The notes under the pieces were generated by a model, which was not told where the DNA came from, did no database searches, and was given only the letters and a program-made list of their open reading frames with translations. A DNA stretch of 64,000 bases from Arthrobacter cavernae (lineage in GTDB: Bacteria > Actinomycetota > Actinomycetes > Actinomycetales > Micrococcaceae), in the NCBI RefSeq assembly GCF_017368795.1, contig NZ_JAFNLL010000040.1, positions 1 to 64,000 of the forward strand, read 5' to 3'. The translations under genes were made by a program, and so were the position numbers. Below, in pieces: positions 9,052-17,885 of the stretch. The first letter of the stretch is position 1; every line of letters begins with the position of its first letter.

Positions 9052-9954
9052 ATGAATCCGAATCCGGACGATCTGCTCGTCCTCCTCGCAGTGTCCCGCT
9101 CAGGAAAATTCACGACGGCGGCCCAGGAGCTGGGCCTGAACCACACTACGGTTTCGCGCAGGATCGCCGCGCTGGAGAAGTCGCTCGGCGGCCGCGTGCT
9201 GGCCCGCGCCGCGGGCGGCTGGGAGGTCACCGAGCTCGGCGCCGGCGCGGTGACGGTGGCGGAACGGATCGAGGCGGCCGTGGGTTCGCTGGGAGAGGGC
9301 GGGCAGGAACCAGACCCCATTGCCGGCGTCGTGCGGATGACCGCAACAGACGGCTTCAGCGCGTACATCGCGGCACCTGCCGTGGCGCGGCTGCGGCGAC
9401 TGCATCCGGGGCTCAGTGTGGAGATCATCACGGTGACCCGGCGGGCGCTGCAGCAGCGGTCGGGCCTGGACATCGAGGTGGTGGTGGGCGAGCCGCAGGT
9501 GCACCGGGCCGAGGCGCACCGGCTGGGCGAGTACCGGCTGGGGATGTATGCCTCGCGCGAGTACCTGGCCGTCCACGGCATCCCGGGGACTCCGGAGGAA
9601 CTGACCCGGCACCAGCTGGTCTACTTCGTGGATTCAATGCTGCAGGTGGACGATCTGGACGCCCCGCGCCGGCTGGTCCCGTCCATGCGCGACGGCCTGA
9701 GCTCCACCAATGTGTTCGTGCATGTGGAGGCGACACGGGCCGGGGCCGGCATAGGTTTCCTGCCCTGCTACATGGCCGACCAGCACAGCGATCTGGTGCG
9801 GCTGCTGCCCGCCGAATTCGCGGAACTCCTGCCCTACTGGATGGTCCTGCGGCCCGATTCCCTGCGCCGCCCGGCTGTGGCCGCCTTCGCGCAGGCCCTC
9901 CGCGAGCAGACGGCCGCGCACCGGGAAGCGCTGCTGGGGCGCTTAAACCTTTGA
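9052..9954 (+). CDS. LysR-family transcriptional regulator
   Basis: 300 aa. The N-terminal winged HTH (DLLVLLAVSRSGKFTTAAQEL followed by HTTVSRRIAALEK) and the LysR substrate-binding domain (from about residue 90) are clear. It diverges from the MHS transporter/3-hydroxybutyrate dehydrogenase operon across 129 bp and probably controls it in response to its substrate. ATG 9052 places the HTH at the expected distance from the N-terminus; the frame is open further upstream without homology. Confidence 0.88.
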   Translation: MNPNPDDLLVLLAVSRSGKFTTAAQELGLNHTTVSRRIAALEKSLGGRVLARAAGGWEVTELGAGAVTVAERIEAAVGSLGEGGQEPDPIAGVVRMTATDGFSAYIAAPAVARLRRLHPGLSVEIITVTRRALQQRSGLDIEVVVGEPQVHRAEAHRLGEYRLGMYASREYLAVHGIPGTPEELTRHQLVYFVDSMLQVDDLDAPRRLVPSMRDGLSSTNVFVHVEATRAGAGIGFLPCYMADQHSDLVRLLPAEFAELLPYWMVLRPDSLRRPAVAAFAQALREQTAAHREALLGRLNL

Positions 9955-10040
9955 GTGCTGCGTGAATTGATGGCTGAATTGCGGATGCCTGGGGCCCGGC
10001 GGCGCTGGCGGACCCAGGGCTTTCCGGCGGCGGGCGTGGC

Positions 10041-10175
10041 CTACCGCTGGTTCTTGCGCGGCTTTATGAACTGCAGCTCACTTGAGGCGGCCTTTGCCTT
10101 CTTCTCAGCCCGCTTTTCCAAAACGGTTTTTCCGGCTTTTTTGGCATTTGCGCCGCGAGGAGAATTGTTGGACAT
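10041..10175 (-). CDS. Small basic protein (44 aa)
   Basis: A Lys/Arg/Ala-rich peptide beginning MSNNSPRGANAKKAGKT and ending FIKPRKNQR, with a predicted helical middle (VLEKRAEKKAKAAS). The composition is clearly protein-like rather than a shadow of another gene, and an AAAGG site lies upstream. Between it and the spermidine-synthase-like gene is an AT-rich patch (10200-10260) with a CCGACT/AGTCGG hairpin that could be a terminator or promoter element. Function unknown; the size and charge suggest nucleic-acid or ribosome binding. Confidence 0.6.
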   Translation of the reverse strand: MSNNSPRGANAKKAGKTVLEKRAEKKAKAASSELQFIKPRKNQR

Positions 10176-10293
10176 TCCGATCACTGCCTTTCTGCAACGA
10201 AGATACCAATACCATACCGACTTATATTTAAATAGCCAGTCGGGGTATTTCCTGGGAAAAACACGGAAATTCGGGGAGATCCTCCGGCCCGGG

Positions 10294-11223
10294 TCAGCCC
10301 GCCGGGGCCGGTTCTGCCGGCGGCGCTGCCGGCGCAGCTTCGGCCGGGTCCCGCCGGATCTTGGCGCCGGCCGCGAAGGCCCGCACCTGCGCGTCATCCC
10401 AGATGTGGGCGGGTACGGCGCCGCCCAGGAGTGTGCGCGCCAGTCCGGGGTCGTCACCGAAGGGTTCGTGGCTGCCGGCCATGACCATGTTGCCGTAGCG
10501 GCGGCCCTTCAGCATGGCGGGGTCGGCGATGATCATGGTGTGCTCGAAGGTATCGGCGATGGTGGCGGCGTCCTCGCGGGCGTTCTTGAGGTCCGGGGCA
10601 TCGCCGGAGTTCACCACATAGAGACCGCCCGGCGCCAGCACCTTGTCCGCATGGTCGTTGAATTCGCGCGTGGTGAGCGCCCGCGGCGTGAAAGCCCCGG
10701 CGAAGACGTCGCGGATGATGAGGTCCCGGGTCTGCGGAGTGAGCGACTCGGTGACCTGCCGGGCCTCGCCCACGCGGATCCGCAGCAGGGGCGCCCTGGG
10801 GAGGTCGAACCAGCCGCGGACGTACTCGGCGAGCTTGCCGTCCAGTTCCACCACCACCTGGCGGGCGTCCGGGTAGGCGGCATGGAAGCGCCTGGCCATG
10901 GAGCAGGCTCCCCCGCCGAGGTGGAGTGCGCGCAGCTTGGGCCGGGCTTCCGGCGGCCATTTGGATTCGACCAGCGCCGCGATCCAGCGCATGTACTCGA
11001 AGTCCAGGAACAGCGGATCGGCGAGGTCGATGTGGGAGCTCATCACGCCGTTGATCTTCAGGAGCCAGCCGTTGGAGTTGTCCGGGTCCGCCACGAGTTC
11101 GCAGTGGCCGGTGTCCACGGAGTAGACGCCCGCCACAGGGCCGTCCGGGCGGCTGCCTGCGGGCACCTCGACCACTCCCGCCGTCGACCTGTCTGATTTG
11201 CCGGCTTTGCCGCGTTTCGCCAC
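10294..11223 (-). CDS. Spermidine synthase-like Rossmann protein
   Basis: 309 aa. The motif LRALHLGGGACSMARRF followed by VVVELD and DLIIRDVFAGAFTP matches the SAM/decarboxy-SAM binding fold of spermidine synthase-like proteins. The actinobacterial versions without a membrane domain are usually of unknown substrate. It is the last gene of a leftward group with a small membrane protein. A Pro/Ala-rich tail ends the protein. True polyamine synthesis is not demonstrated by the sequence. Confidence 0.8.
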   Translation of the reverse strand: MAKRGKAGKSDRSTAGVVEVPAGSRPDGPVAGVYSVDTGHCELVADPDNSNGWLLKINGVMSSHIDLADPLFLDFEYMRWIAALVESKWPPEARPKLRALHLGGGACSMARRFHAAYPDARQVVVELDGKLAEYVRGWFDLPRAPLLRIRVGEARQVTESLTPQTRDLIIRDVFAGAFTPRALTTREFNDHADKVLAPGGLYVVNSGDAPDLKNAREDAATIADTFEHTMIIADPAMLKGRRYGNMVMAGSHEPFGDDPGLARTLLGGAVPAHIWDDAQVRAFAAGAKIRRDPAEAAPAAPPAEPAPAG

Positions 11224-11255
11224 TAGTTGCGCCGTGCTTCAGTCATGCTTCAACC

Positions 11256-11759
11256 CTAATTGACCGGCGGCGCTCCCGAGCCGGGGTCTTTGTTCCCGTG
11301 CAGGATGAAACGCCGGTAGCCGAGGAACATGACCAGCACAAGGGCGATGCTCACGCTGATGAAGGTCGTCTGGGTGTCCCGGGAAGCCAGCCCCCTGGTC
11401 ACGCTGTACAGCAACGTGAAAAGTCCGCCCAGCATGATCCCGTTGGCGAGCACCGGACCTTTTTTCTCCAGTAGCAGGCTCAGCCCGAGCAAGAGGGCCG
11501 CGGCAGACGTCGCCACGATGGCGACGGTTCGGTTGTAGGAGTCGTTCTCGTCCTGGTAGTCCCGCACCTGCTTCTCGAAGTCCGCCTGCGCCTGCCTTGC
11601 CTCGTCGCCGGGCTCCTTGACGTTAAGCTCGATCGGATACTCGGGCTGCTTCGGCGGCGGATAGAACGTCTGGATCCCCAGGCCGACAAACAGCGCCAGA
11701 AGCACACCGACAAAAATCGTGTAGACAATCTTGAGAACGCTGTTGTCCATAGCGCCCAT
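11256..11759 (-). CDS. Small integral membrane protein, function unknown
   Basis: 167 aa with an N-terminal helix (IVYTIFVGVLLALFVGLGI), a hydrophilic acidic loop of about 50 residues predicted to be helical, then three more hydrophobic segments and a short polar tail. No recognised domain. The start could also be the internal ATG three codons later. It lies between the O-methyltransferase and the spermidine-synthase-like gene, all leftward with short gaps. Confidence 0.7.
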   Translation of the reverse strand: MGAMDNSVLKIVYTIFVGVLLALFVGLGIQTFYPPPKQPEYPIELNVKEPGDEARQAQADFEKQVRDYQDENDSYNRTVAIVATSAAALLLGLSLLLEKKGPVLANGIMLGGLFTLLYSVTRGLASRDTQTTFISVSIALVLVMFLGYRRFILHGNKDPGSGAPPVN

Positions 11760-11791
11760 GATGCCCTGATTGTCAGGCCGTGGACAAGGGC

Positions 11792-12475
11792 CTAGAGGAC
11801 ACGTGCGAGAGCGAAACCGTCCCAGCCTTTGGCGCCCACGGTCTGGATGGCCGTGGCGTCCAGCCGGGGATCCTTGCCCATCATTTCGAGGGCGCTGACG
11901 ATTCCCGGGGCATTGATCATGTCCCGTTCCGGTTCCAGGATGGCGCCGTCCCAGATGACGTTGTCCATGACGATGACCGTTCCGGGCCTGCCGAGCCGGA
12001 TGGCCCAGTCCAGGTAGTTGGAATCGTTCTCCTTGTCCGCGTCGATGAACACGAAGTCGAAGGCGCCGTGCCGCGCCACGTAGTCCACGAGCGTCGGGAG
12101 CGAATCCAGGGCCGCGCCAAGCCGGATCTCCACTTTGTGCCCTATTCCGGCGGCGTCCACATTGGCACGCGCCACGTGCGCATGCATTGGCAGGTATTCG
12201 CAGGTGACCAGCCGGCCGTCCTCCGGGAGCCCCTGCGCCATCCAGATGGTGCTGAACCCGGCAAGCGTCCCGATCTCCAGGATCCGCCGCGCTCCGGAGA
12301 GCTGCACCAGCATCCTGAGCAGCTTGCCCGCGTTCGGCGCCACTTCGATGGGCGGCATGCCGGCCTCGACGGCGGAGCGCAGCGCCCGCTGGTGGGCCGG
12401 ATCGGGATGCACGACGACGGCGGACAGGAACTCTTCGACGGCCACCCAGCCGGGCTCGGCCACGTGTTCAATCAT
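11792..12475 (-). CDS. Class I SAM-dependent O-methyltransferase
   Basis: 227 aa, the length of the caffeoyl-CoA/catechol O-methyltransferase-like family (Methyltransf_24/3). Visible motifs are RRILEIGTLAGFSTIWMA (SAM loop), CEYLPMHAHVAR (acidic residue after strand 2) and FDFVFIDADKENDSNYLDWA (metal-binding Asp region), and later MDNVIWDGAI. Acceptor substrate unknown. ATG 12475 chosen because homology starts there. Confidence 0.87.
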   Translation of the reverse strand: MIEHVAEPGWVAVEEFLSAVVVHPDPAHQRALRSAVEAGMPPIEVAPNAGKLLRMLVQLSGARRILEIGTLAGFSTIWMAQGLPEDGRLVTCEYLPMHAHVARANVDAAGIGHKVEIRLGAALDSLPTLVDYVARHGAFDFVFIDADKENDSNYLDWAIRLGRPGTVIVMDNVIWDGAILEPERDMINAPGIVSALEMMGKDPRLDATAIQTVGAKGWDGFALARVL

Positions 12476-12551
12476 GGCCCCAAGTCTTGCACCGGACAGG
12501 CTGCGGGGGAAGAAGGCGCGGCAGTGACCCCGGCGCCCGAACATTAATGGA

Positions 12552-12576
12552 ACTTGACATGAAAGTCATGTCAAGT
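12552..12576. promoter_or_regulatory. 11-bp perfect inverted repeat upstream of a small peptide gene
   Basis: ACTTGACATGA (12552-12562) and TCATGTCAAGT (12566-12576) are exact reverse complements separated by AAG. It lies in an AT-rich leader before the 30-aa peptide, and an AAGCGCTT palindrome follows near 12609-12616. The layout suggests an operator or an RNA hairpin; I cannot decide which. Confidence 0.45.
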
Positions 12577-12686
12577 GATTCGGTCAGTAAATATTCTGAA
12601 TTTTTGGAGAAGCGCTTTCAATTTGCCGGCAGGGCCATTTATTGTCTTCTTGTCAGTAATAAATGTCTAGATGGGAGACACAAACA

Positions 12687-12779
12687 ATGGACGCAATCCT
12701 CGGTCTTGTCACTTCGCTTCTTTCCACCGCACTGGGCCTTCTGGGTAGCTTCCCGCTTCCCACCATCCCGGGCCTCTAA
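12687..12779 (+). CDS. 30-aa hydrophobic peptide
   Basis: ATG preceded by GGGAGA at good spacing and followed within 15 bp by a strong terminator. The peptide starts MDAILGLVTSLLSTALGLLG and ends in a Pro-rich FPLPTIPGL. The first 20 residues alternate small, Leu and Thr/Ser residues as an uncharged membrane-active or membrane-spanning helix would. It carries no signal peptide charge and only one acidic residue. No family is recognised; possibilities are a phenol-soluble-modulin-like or bacteriocin-like peptide, a small membrane regulator, or a toxin. Being alone between its own leader and terminator supports a real short transcript. Confidence 0.6.
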   Translation: MDAILGLVTSLLSTALGLLGSFPLPTIPGL

Positions 12780-12792
12780 GCCAAAAACGCCG

Positions 12793-12831
12793 GCGGCGGG
12801 CCACCCCACAAGGGTGGTCCGCCGCTTTTTT
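12793..12831 (+). terminator. Rho-independent terminator of the 30-aa peptide gene
   Basis: Arms at 12793-12806 and 12812-12825 pair over 14 positions (one G-T wobble) around a CACAA loop and are followed by six T residues. This is the clearest intrinsic terminator in the window. Confidence 0.9.
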
Positions 12832-12950
12832 ACTGCGTAAATGAGGTTAACTAAATGCAATTAGCCGGATGCAATTACTTGCCTGGCGAATGCCAGTAAA
12901 TTGACTGAATGTAACAAACCGCCAGATGGCTTCGCGGGTTCCGGTACGCC

Positions 12951-13277
12951 CTAGCCGAGCTTCTGGGAAATCGCCGTCTCCAGGCGCTCCACCTTGCCGG
13001 TGAGCTCGCCCGAGTAACCGGGGCGGATGTCGGCCTTGATCACCAGGGAGACACGGTTGCCGTATTTACCCACGGCCTCGGTGGCGCGCTTGACGACGTC
13101 GAACACTTCATCCCACTCCCCCTCGATGGTGGTGAACATCGAATCCGTCTGGTTCGGCAGACCCGATTCGCGGACGATTTTGACGGCTTCGGCCACGGCG
13201 TCGTGCACCGATCCGTCGGTGGATGCGGCGCCAGCTGCGGGCTGGCCGGACGGGGCAACAGAGAATGCAAGCAACAT
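12951..13277 (-). CDS. Thiamine-binding-like protein (MTH1187/DUF77 family)
   Basis: A 108-aa protein with the DUF77 ferredoxin-like layout: LLAFSVAPSG at the N-terminus, a central DAVAEAVKIVRESGLPNQTDSMFTTIEGEWDEVFDVVKRA, and a conserved RVSLVIKADIRPG strand near the end. Members of this YkoF-like family bind thiamine or its hydroxypyrimidine precursor. A Pro/Ala-rich insertion after residue 8 is slightly unusual. Stands alone, divergent from the TetR gene. Confidence 0.8.
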   Translation of the reverse strand: MLLAFSVAPSGQPAAGAASTDGSVHDAVAEAVKIVRESGLPNQTDSMFTTIEGEWDEVFDVVKRATEAVGKYGNRVSLVIKADIRPGYSGELTGKVERLETAISQKLG

Positions 13278-13368
13278 GAATCCAGTGTTTCACGCGCAAG
13301 AATGTCACAAAACTGTCAGGTGCCGCGTGGCAATCGGACGCGGCCCCCTGCGTTGCTACTCTGACAGC

Positions 13369-14001
13369 ATGGACCAGCCCTCCGAACGCAAGCCCCTGAG
13401 GGCTGACGCTGCGCGCAATGTAGACAAGATCATCACCGCTGCCCGGCAGTGCTTCCGGGAGCAGGGTCCTGAGGTTCCCCTCCAGGCCATCGCCGCGACG
13501 GCCGGCGTCGGGCCTGCCACGCTTTTCCGGAACTTTTCCGACAAGGAACAGCTGGTTCTGGCCGCACTGTCGCGGCAGCTCCGCCTCCATGTCGATCCGG
13601 TGGCCGAGGACGCCCTGGCCGGAATGGACGCCGCCGTCGGGCTCATCCACATCATCGACGCCGTCATGCAGGTGGCCAGCGAAGACGCCAACCTGCTGGG
13701 CGCCGTTGCGGGCCGCCGCGGCCTCCTCATCGGCATCACCGGAGGGCTCATCGACTCCATCGAGACCCTGCTGGAACGCGGCCAGGGCCAGGGCTCACTG
13801 CGCCGCGACATCACCATCGAGGACATGATCCGCCTGGTCGCCATGCTCATTGGCGCGGTGGACACCATGGAGCCCGGCTCGCGCGCCTGGGAGCGGCCGG
13901 TGGCCCTGATCGAGGACGCCATCCGCACCGAACGCTCCGGCCGTCCGCTGCCCGCCCAGTCCGACATCCCCGGCCTGACCTTCGGCCAGGCGGTTTCCTA
14001 G
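13369..14001 (+). CDS. TetR-family transcriptional regulator
   Basis: 210 aa. N-terminal HTH: ADAARNVDKIITAARQCF, then VPLQAIAATAGVGPATLFRNFSDKEQL, the canonical TetR recognition helix. The C-terminal domain resembles that of SbtR-like regulators (LIHIIDAVMQVASEDANLLGA). ATG 13369 places the HTH at residues 14-60. The convergent AzlD gene ends only 5 bp downstream. Target unknown. Confidence 0.87.
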   Translation: MDQPSERKPLRADAARNVDKIITAARQCFREQGPEVPLQAIAATAGVGPATLFRNFSDKEQLVLAALSRQLRLHVDPVAEDALAGMDAAVGLIHIIDAVMQVASEDANLLGAVAGRRGLLIGITGGLIDSIETLLERGQGQGSLRRDITIEDMIRLVAMLIGAVDTMEPGSRAWERPVALIEDAIRTERSGRPLPAQSDIPGLTFGQAVS

Positions 14002-14006
14002 CGCGC

Positions 14007-14318
14007 TCAGCCCCAGCCGAGCAGGCGCAGCAGTGCCGCGGCGGCCGCACCCACGATCACCACCACCAGGAAGGGTGCGCGCAGCCAGAGCGCGACGGCG
14101 GCGGCAGCCAGCGCGCCGATCCTGGCGTCCAGCACCAGCCCCTGCCCTGAGGCGACGGCATTGACAATGGTCAGGGAGGCGAGGAGGCCGATGGTCATGG
14201 TGCCGGCAATATGCATGATGCGCGGGCTTTCCAGCAGCTTGGCCGGCACGAAGTAGCCCACAAGTTTGGTGAGGTACGCCAGGGCGCAGGCGACCAGGAT
14301 CCAGAACCAGAGGTTCAT
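14007..14318 (-). CDS. azlD: AzlD-family branched-chain amino acid export subunit
   Basis: 103 aa with three to four hydrophobic helices and the typical ACALAYLTKLVGYFVP start. AzlD is the small partner of AzlC in exporters of branched-chain amino acids or azaleucine. Its ATG overlaps the azlC stop codon by 4 bp (ATGA), as expected for a stoichiometric pair. Confidence 0.85.
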   Translation of the reverse strand: MNLWFWILVACALAYLTKLVGYFVPAKLLESPRIMHIAGTMTIGLLASLTIVNAVASGQGLVLDARIGALAAAAVALWLRAPFLVVVIVGAAAAALLRLLGWG

Positions 14319-15073
14319 TCGGCGCTCCGATGGTCAGTGCCTGCGTCCTTGTGCTTGCCGCGGTGGGGGTGGGCGTAGGGGTCGATATCCGGTTCCAGGC
14401 CCTCGTCCTTGCGGGCGTGGCTGAACCAGCCGATCACGCCGGCCACCAGGGCCGCCACCAGGATGGGCACGCCCGAGGGCACAAAGGGCACGGCCAGTAC
14501 AGTGGCCAGGGCGCAGGCGGCGGCGATGGCCCAGGGTTCGCGGCCCTTGAGCCGCGGCCACAGCAGGCCCAGGAAGGCAGCCACGGCGGCGCCGTCGAGC
14601 CCCCACTGCTTGGGGTCGCCCATGGCGTCGCCCGCCAGCGCACCGACTGCCGTGAATAGATTCCACAACAGGAATATGCCGATGCCAGCGGTCCAGAAAC
14701 CGCGCCGTTGTTCATCCGGATCACTCTGGCCCGAGGCCGTGGCGGTCGATTCATCGATGGTCAGCTGGGCGGCAGCATACCTGCGCCAGCCGCGGGGCTG
14801 CAGCAACGCGTTGATCTGCATCCCGTAGATGCCGTTGCGCAGGCCGAGCAGGGCGCTGGCGGTCATGGCCGCCACGCCGGATCCGCCGCCGGCCACCACG
14901 CCGATGAAGGCGAACTGCGAGCCGCCGCTGAACAGCAGCAGGCTCAGTGCCATGGTCTGCCAGAAATCGAAGCCCGAGGCCACGGACAGGGCACCAAAGG
15001 ATATCCCGTAGAAACCCGTGGCGATGCTGATGGACAGGCCGACCTTGACGGCCGGGGAGTCGGGCAACTTCAT
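14315..15073 (-). CDS. azlC: AzlC-family branched-chain amino acid permease
   Basis: 252 aa. The sequence GFYGISFGALSVASGFDFWQTMALSLLLFSGGSQFAFIGV is the diagnostic first part of AzlC permeases, and a conserved LGLRNGIYG follows. A His/Asp-rich cytoplasmic tail (about 30 residues) is an addition to the usual length. I chose ATG 15073 because it forms an ATGA overlap with the DoxX gene stop; a start 21 bp upstream would lie inside that gene. Confidence 0.87.
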   Translation of the reverse strand: MKLPDSPAVKVGLSISIATGFYGISFGALSVASGFDFWQTMALSLLLFSGGSQFAFIGVVAGGGSGVAAMTASALLGLRNGIYGMQINALLQPRGWRRYAAAQLTIDESTATASGQSDPDEQRRGFWTAGIGIFLLWNLFTAVGALAGDAMGDPKQWGLDGAAVAAFLGLLWPRLKGREPWAIAAACALATVLAVPFVPSGVPILVAALVAGVIGWFSHARKDEGLEPDIDPYAHPHRGKHKDAGTDHRSAE

Positions 15074-15510
15074 TTCCGCAGGCTCCAGGCCCACAGCACC
15101 AACGGGAGCTGCAGGGGCAACCGGAGCGTGTGGATTCGACGCTCAACCGGAGTGCCGTCGGGACCGTAGGCCCGGCGGAGTGCATCAATATGCCCGGCAA
15201 GGAATGTTGCGAACATGGCAGCAGTGCCGGCGGCCGCGGCCTTGCGGGTTGCGGGGATCAGGAGCCCGACGGCGGCAGCCGCCTCGAGCAGGCCGCTGGC
15301 GGCGATCCATTCCTCACGGGACATGATCGCCAAGGGGCGGTTGTGCAGGGCCGCCGCACCGGCGTCGTCATTGCGGCACAAGTAGTCCGGCACTACGGGG
15401 AAGAAAAAGGACGGTGCACGGAAGTGCTTCATGGCACTGGCCAGCAGGAGCGCACTCAGGGCCGTTGCGGACGCGGCCTGGGTGGCTCGGGCGGACCAGG
15501 TAAATGACAT
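15070..15510 (-). CDS. DoxX-like four-helix membrane protein
   Basis: A 146-aa protein with four hydrophobic segments: ATALSALLLASAMKHF, WIAASGLLEAAAAVGLLIP, AAAAGTAAMFATFLAGHI and a C-terminal LQLPLVLWAWSL. The FRAPSFFFPVVPDYL region is seen in DoxX-related proteins. First gene of a translationally coupled doxX-azlC-azlD operon. A TTG start at 15522 is possible but ATG 15510 is simpler. Confidence 0.75.
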   Translation of the reverse strand: MSFTWSARATQAASATALSALLLASAMKHFRAPSFFFPVVPDYLCRNDDAGAAALHNRPLAIMSREEWIAASGLLEAAAAVGLLIPATRKAAAAGTAAMFATFLAGHIDALRRAYGPDGTPVERRIHTLRLPLQLPLVLWAWSLRK

Positions 15511-15567
15511 GGGACCACTCAATCACATCCACACCGGGGCGCCACAAAAAACCGGCCGCCGGGACGC

Positions 15568-16455
15568 CTACAGCTGCGCGAGGACCTGCGCAGGCCTGTT
15601 GGTGGTGATTTCGTGGATGCCCAGGTCCTGGCAGAGTGCCACGTCCTTCTCCGCATCCACGGTCCACACCCGGAAACGGCGGCCCGATTCAAGCCAGCGC
15701 TGCACGGTGCTGGCATGCTGGCGCACATAATCGATTCCGGGGCCGGCGATCCCCACCTCGCAGTCATCCAGGATTCGTTCGCCCTCCAGCTGCGCGGCCT
15801 TCATGACGTTGGCCACGGCCCCGCCGGTCAGGAGCCCCAGGCCAAGTTCCTGGCGCACCTCCTCAACGGTGACGTTATCCACCAGTTGGCAGATGTGCTC
15901 GGCGGGAACCGTCTGGAGCAAATGCTTTACGGAGTCAGGGTTGAAGCTCATGAAGGAGACCTGGATGTTCTCCAGCACGGAGTCATCCGGGGTCCAGCCT
16001 TCGGCAAGCAGGAGTTCAAGGACCCGGTCCTCGAGCTTGAGCTGGTATGGGCTGGGGTGCTTGAGTTCGATCGCCAGGCCGATGCTGCGGCCCGCACCGC
16101 GCAGGATGTCGAGGAGCTCATCGAGCGTGAGCAGCTGGTCCGCGATGCCGCCGTACTCATCCGGGATGCGGGCACCCTTCCAGGAGGAAAAGTCCAGGGC
16201 GCGCAATTCCTCAAGGGTCCGGTCAGCCACCGGACCCGTGCCGTCCGAGGTCCGGTCCAGGTTGGGGTCGTGGAGCAGGACAATGTGCTGGTCCTTGGTC
16301 AGGTGGACGTCGCATTCCACGCCGTCGGCGCCGTCGGCAAGTGCCTTCAGGTACGCGGCGCGGGTGTGCTCGGCAAAGGCGGAGCTGGCCCCGCGGTGGG
16401 CGTAGACCTTGGGCCGCGAGTTTTGACCCAGCGGATCGGAGTCGTCGATTGTCAT
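15568..16455 (-). CDS. Glycerophosphodiester phosphodiesterase
   Basis: 295 aa. Signature residues of the GDPD TIM barrel are in order: AHRGASS (catalytic His and Arg), a metal-binding DGVECDVHLTKD, IVLLHDPNLDRTSDGTG (second catalytic His), LAIELKHPS (metal Glu) and a terminal FRVWTVDAEKD with EITTNRP. It hydrolyses glycerophosphodiesters to glycerol 3-phosphate and an alcohol. No signal peptide, so cytoplasmic. Start ATG 16455 matches the homology. Confidence 0.9.
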   Translation of the reverse strand: MTIDDSDPLGQNSRPKVYAHRGASSAFAEHTRAAYLKALADGADGVECDVHLTKDQHIVLLHDPNLDRTSDGTGPVADRTLEELRALDFSSWKGARIPDEYGGIADQLLTLDELLDILRGAGRSIGLAIELKHPSPYQLKLEDRVLELLLAEGWTPDDSVLENIQVSFMSFNPDSVKHLLQTVPAEHICQLVDNVTVEEVRQELGLGLLTGGAVANVMKAAQLEGERILDDCEVGIAGPGIDYVRQHASTVQRWLESGRRFRVWTVDAEKDVALCQDLGIHEITTNRPAQVLAQL

Positions 16456-16504
16456 GCTGACACGGTAGCCCAACACCCCGCGCACACGGGGCTACGCTGG
16501 GCAC

Positions 16505-17872
16505 ATGCAGGTGAACTCTGAACAAACCTCGGTTGCGGCCGATGCTCCCCCGGCAGGACCCGGCACGGCAGGACCACCCCCGGTAGGTCCCAGTACAGCG
16601 GCAGGTGCCGCCGTCGTCGTCGGGCTCTCTGCCGGCGACGCGGAAAAGGCCGCGGCGCTGCGCAAGATGAAAACCGTGGCGCTGGCGCTCCTGGTCGGAA
16701 TGGCGGTGGTGTTCACCCTCGCGTACGCCTTCCAGAAGGAGTACCCGTGGCTCGAATACGTCCGGGCGGCGGCCGAGGGCGGCATGGTGGGTGCGCTGGC
16801 CGACTGGTTCGCCGTGACGGCGCTGTTCAAGTACCCCATGGGCCTGAAGATCCCGCACACCGCCATCATTCCGCGGCGCAAGGACCAGATCGGCGCCTCG
16901 CTCAGCGACTTCGTGGAGACCAACTTCCTGTCCGAGCAGGTGGTGCAGGAAAAGCTGGCCAGCATCGACATCGCCCGCAAGGCGGGGACGTGGCTGTCCG
17001 GACCGGGCGGCGCCGAGCGCGTGGCCAAGGAGGGGGCAGTGCTGATCCGCGGCGCGTTCACCGTGTTGAACGACGACGACGTCCAGGCCGTGATCGAGGG
17101 CATGGTCCGCAAGCACCTGCTGACCCCGCCGTGGGGGCCGCCCGTGGGCAGGATGGCGGAGCGGATCTTCGCCGATGGCCACCACCACAAGCTGGTGGAC
17201 CTGCTGGTGGACCGCACCGCGGACTGGGTGGATGCGAACCACGCCGCCGTGAACCGGTTGGTGTCCGACCGTTCGCCGCTCTGGGTGCCGTCCTTCGTGG
17301 ATGACCTGGTGGGCGACAAGGTCTACCTCGAGCTCGCCAAGTTCGTCCACGCGGTGCAGCAGGACCAGGACCACCAGGTCCGCCGCGCCATCGACACCTA
17401 CCTCGCGGAACTGGCCAAGGACCTCCAGCACGATCCGGTGATGATCGAACGCGCCGAGGGCATCAAGGCCCAGATCCTGGGTGATCCGGAGGTCCGCGAA
17501 CTGGCGTCCCGCACCTGGGGCACCATCAAGAACGCCCTGCTCGGCGCCGTGGAGGATCCTGACAGCGAGCTCACGCAGCGCTTCAAGAGCGCCGTGCGCG
17601 ATTTCGGTTCCCGGCTGGTCAACGACGACGAACTCGCCGGAAAGGTCAACGCCTGGATCGGCGACGCCGCCGGGTACCTCGTGACCACCTACCGCTCGGA
17701 CATCGCCGGCGTCATCTCGGACACCGTGGCCCGTTGGGATGCCGAGGAAACCTCGCAGAAGATCGAACTCCAGGTGGGCAAGGACCTGCAGTACATCCGC
17801 ATCAACGGCACCGTGGTGGGTGCCCTGGCGGGGCTGGTGATCTTCACGGTGGCGCACCTGCTGTTCGGCTAG
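16505..17872 (+). CDS. DUF445 family membrane-anchored protein (YjiN-like)
   Basis: 455 aa. After an Ala/Pro-rich N-terminal 50 residues there is one TM helix (VALALLVGMAVVFTLAYAF), then the DUF445 block RAAAEGGMVGALADWFAVTALFKYPMGLKIPHTAIIPRRKDQIG, a long helical middle and a C-terminal TM helix (VVGALAGLVIFTVAHLLFG). The family is widespread but its function is not established. Divergent from the phosphodiesterase gene. Confidence 0.85.
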   Translation: MQVNSEQTSVAADAPPAGPGTAGPPPVGPSTAAGAAVVVGLSAGDAEKAAALRKMKTVALALLVGMAVVFTLAYAFQKEYPWLEYVRAAAEGGMVGALADWFAVTALFKYPMGLKIPHTAIIPRRKDQIGASLSDFVETNFLSEQVVQEKLASIDIARKAGTWLSGPGGAERVAKEGAVLIRGAFTVLNDDDVQAVIEGMVRKHLLTPPWGPPVGRMAERIFADGHHHKLVDLLVDRTADWVDANHAAVNRLVSDRSPLWVPSFVDDLVGDKVYLELAKFVHAVQQDQDHQVRRAIDTYLAELAKDLQHDPVMIERAEGIKAQILGDPEVRELASRTWGTIKNALLGAVEDPDSELTQRFKSAVRDFGSRLVNDDELAGKVNAWIGDAAGYLVTTYRSDIAGVISDTVARWDAEETSQKIELQVGKDLQYIRINGTVVGALAGLVIFTVAHLLFG

Positions 17873-17885
17873 GAAGGCCAGCGCA

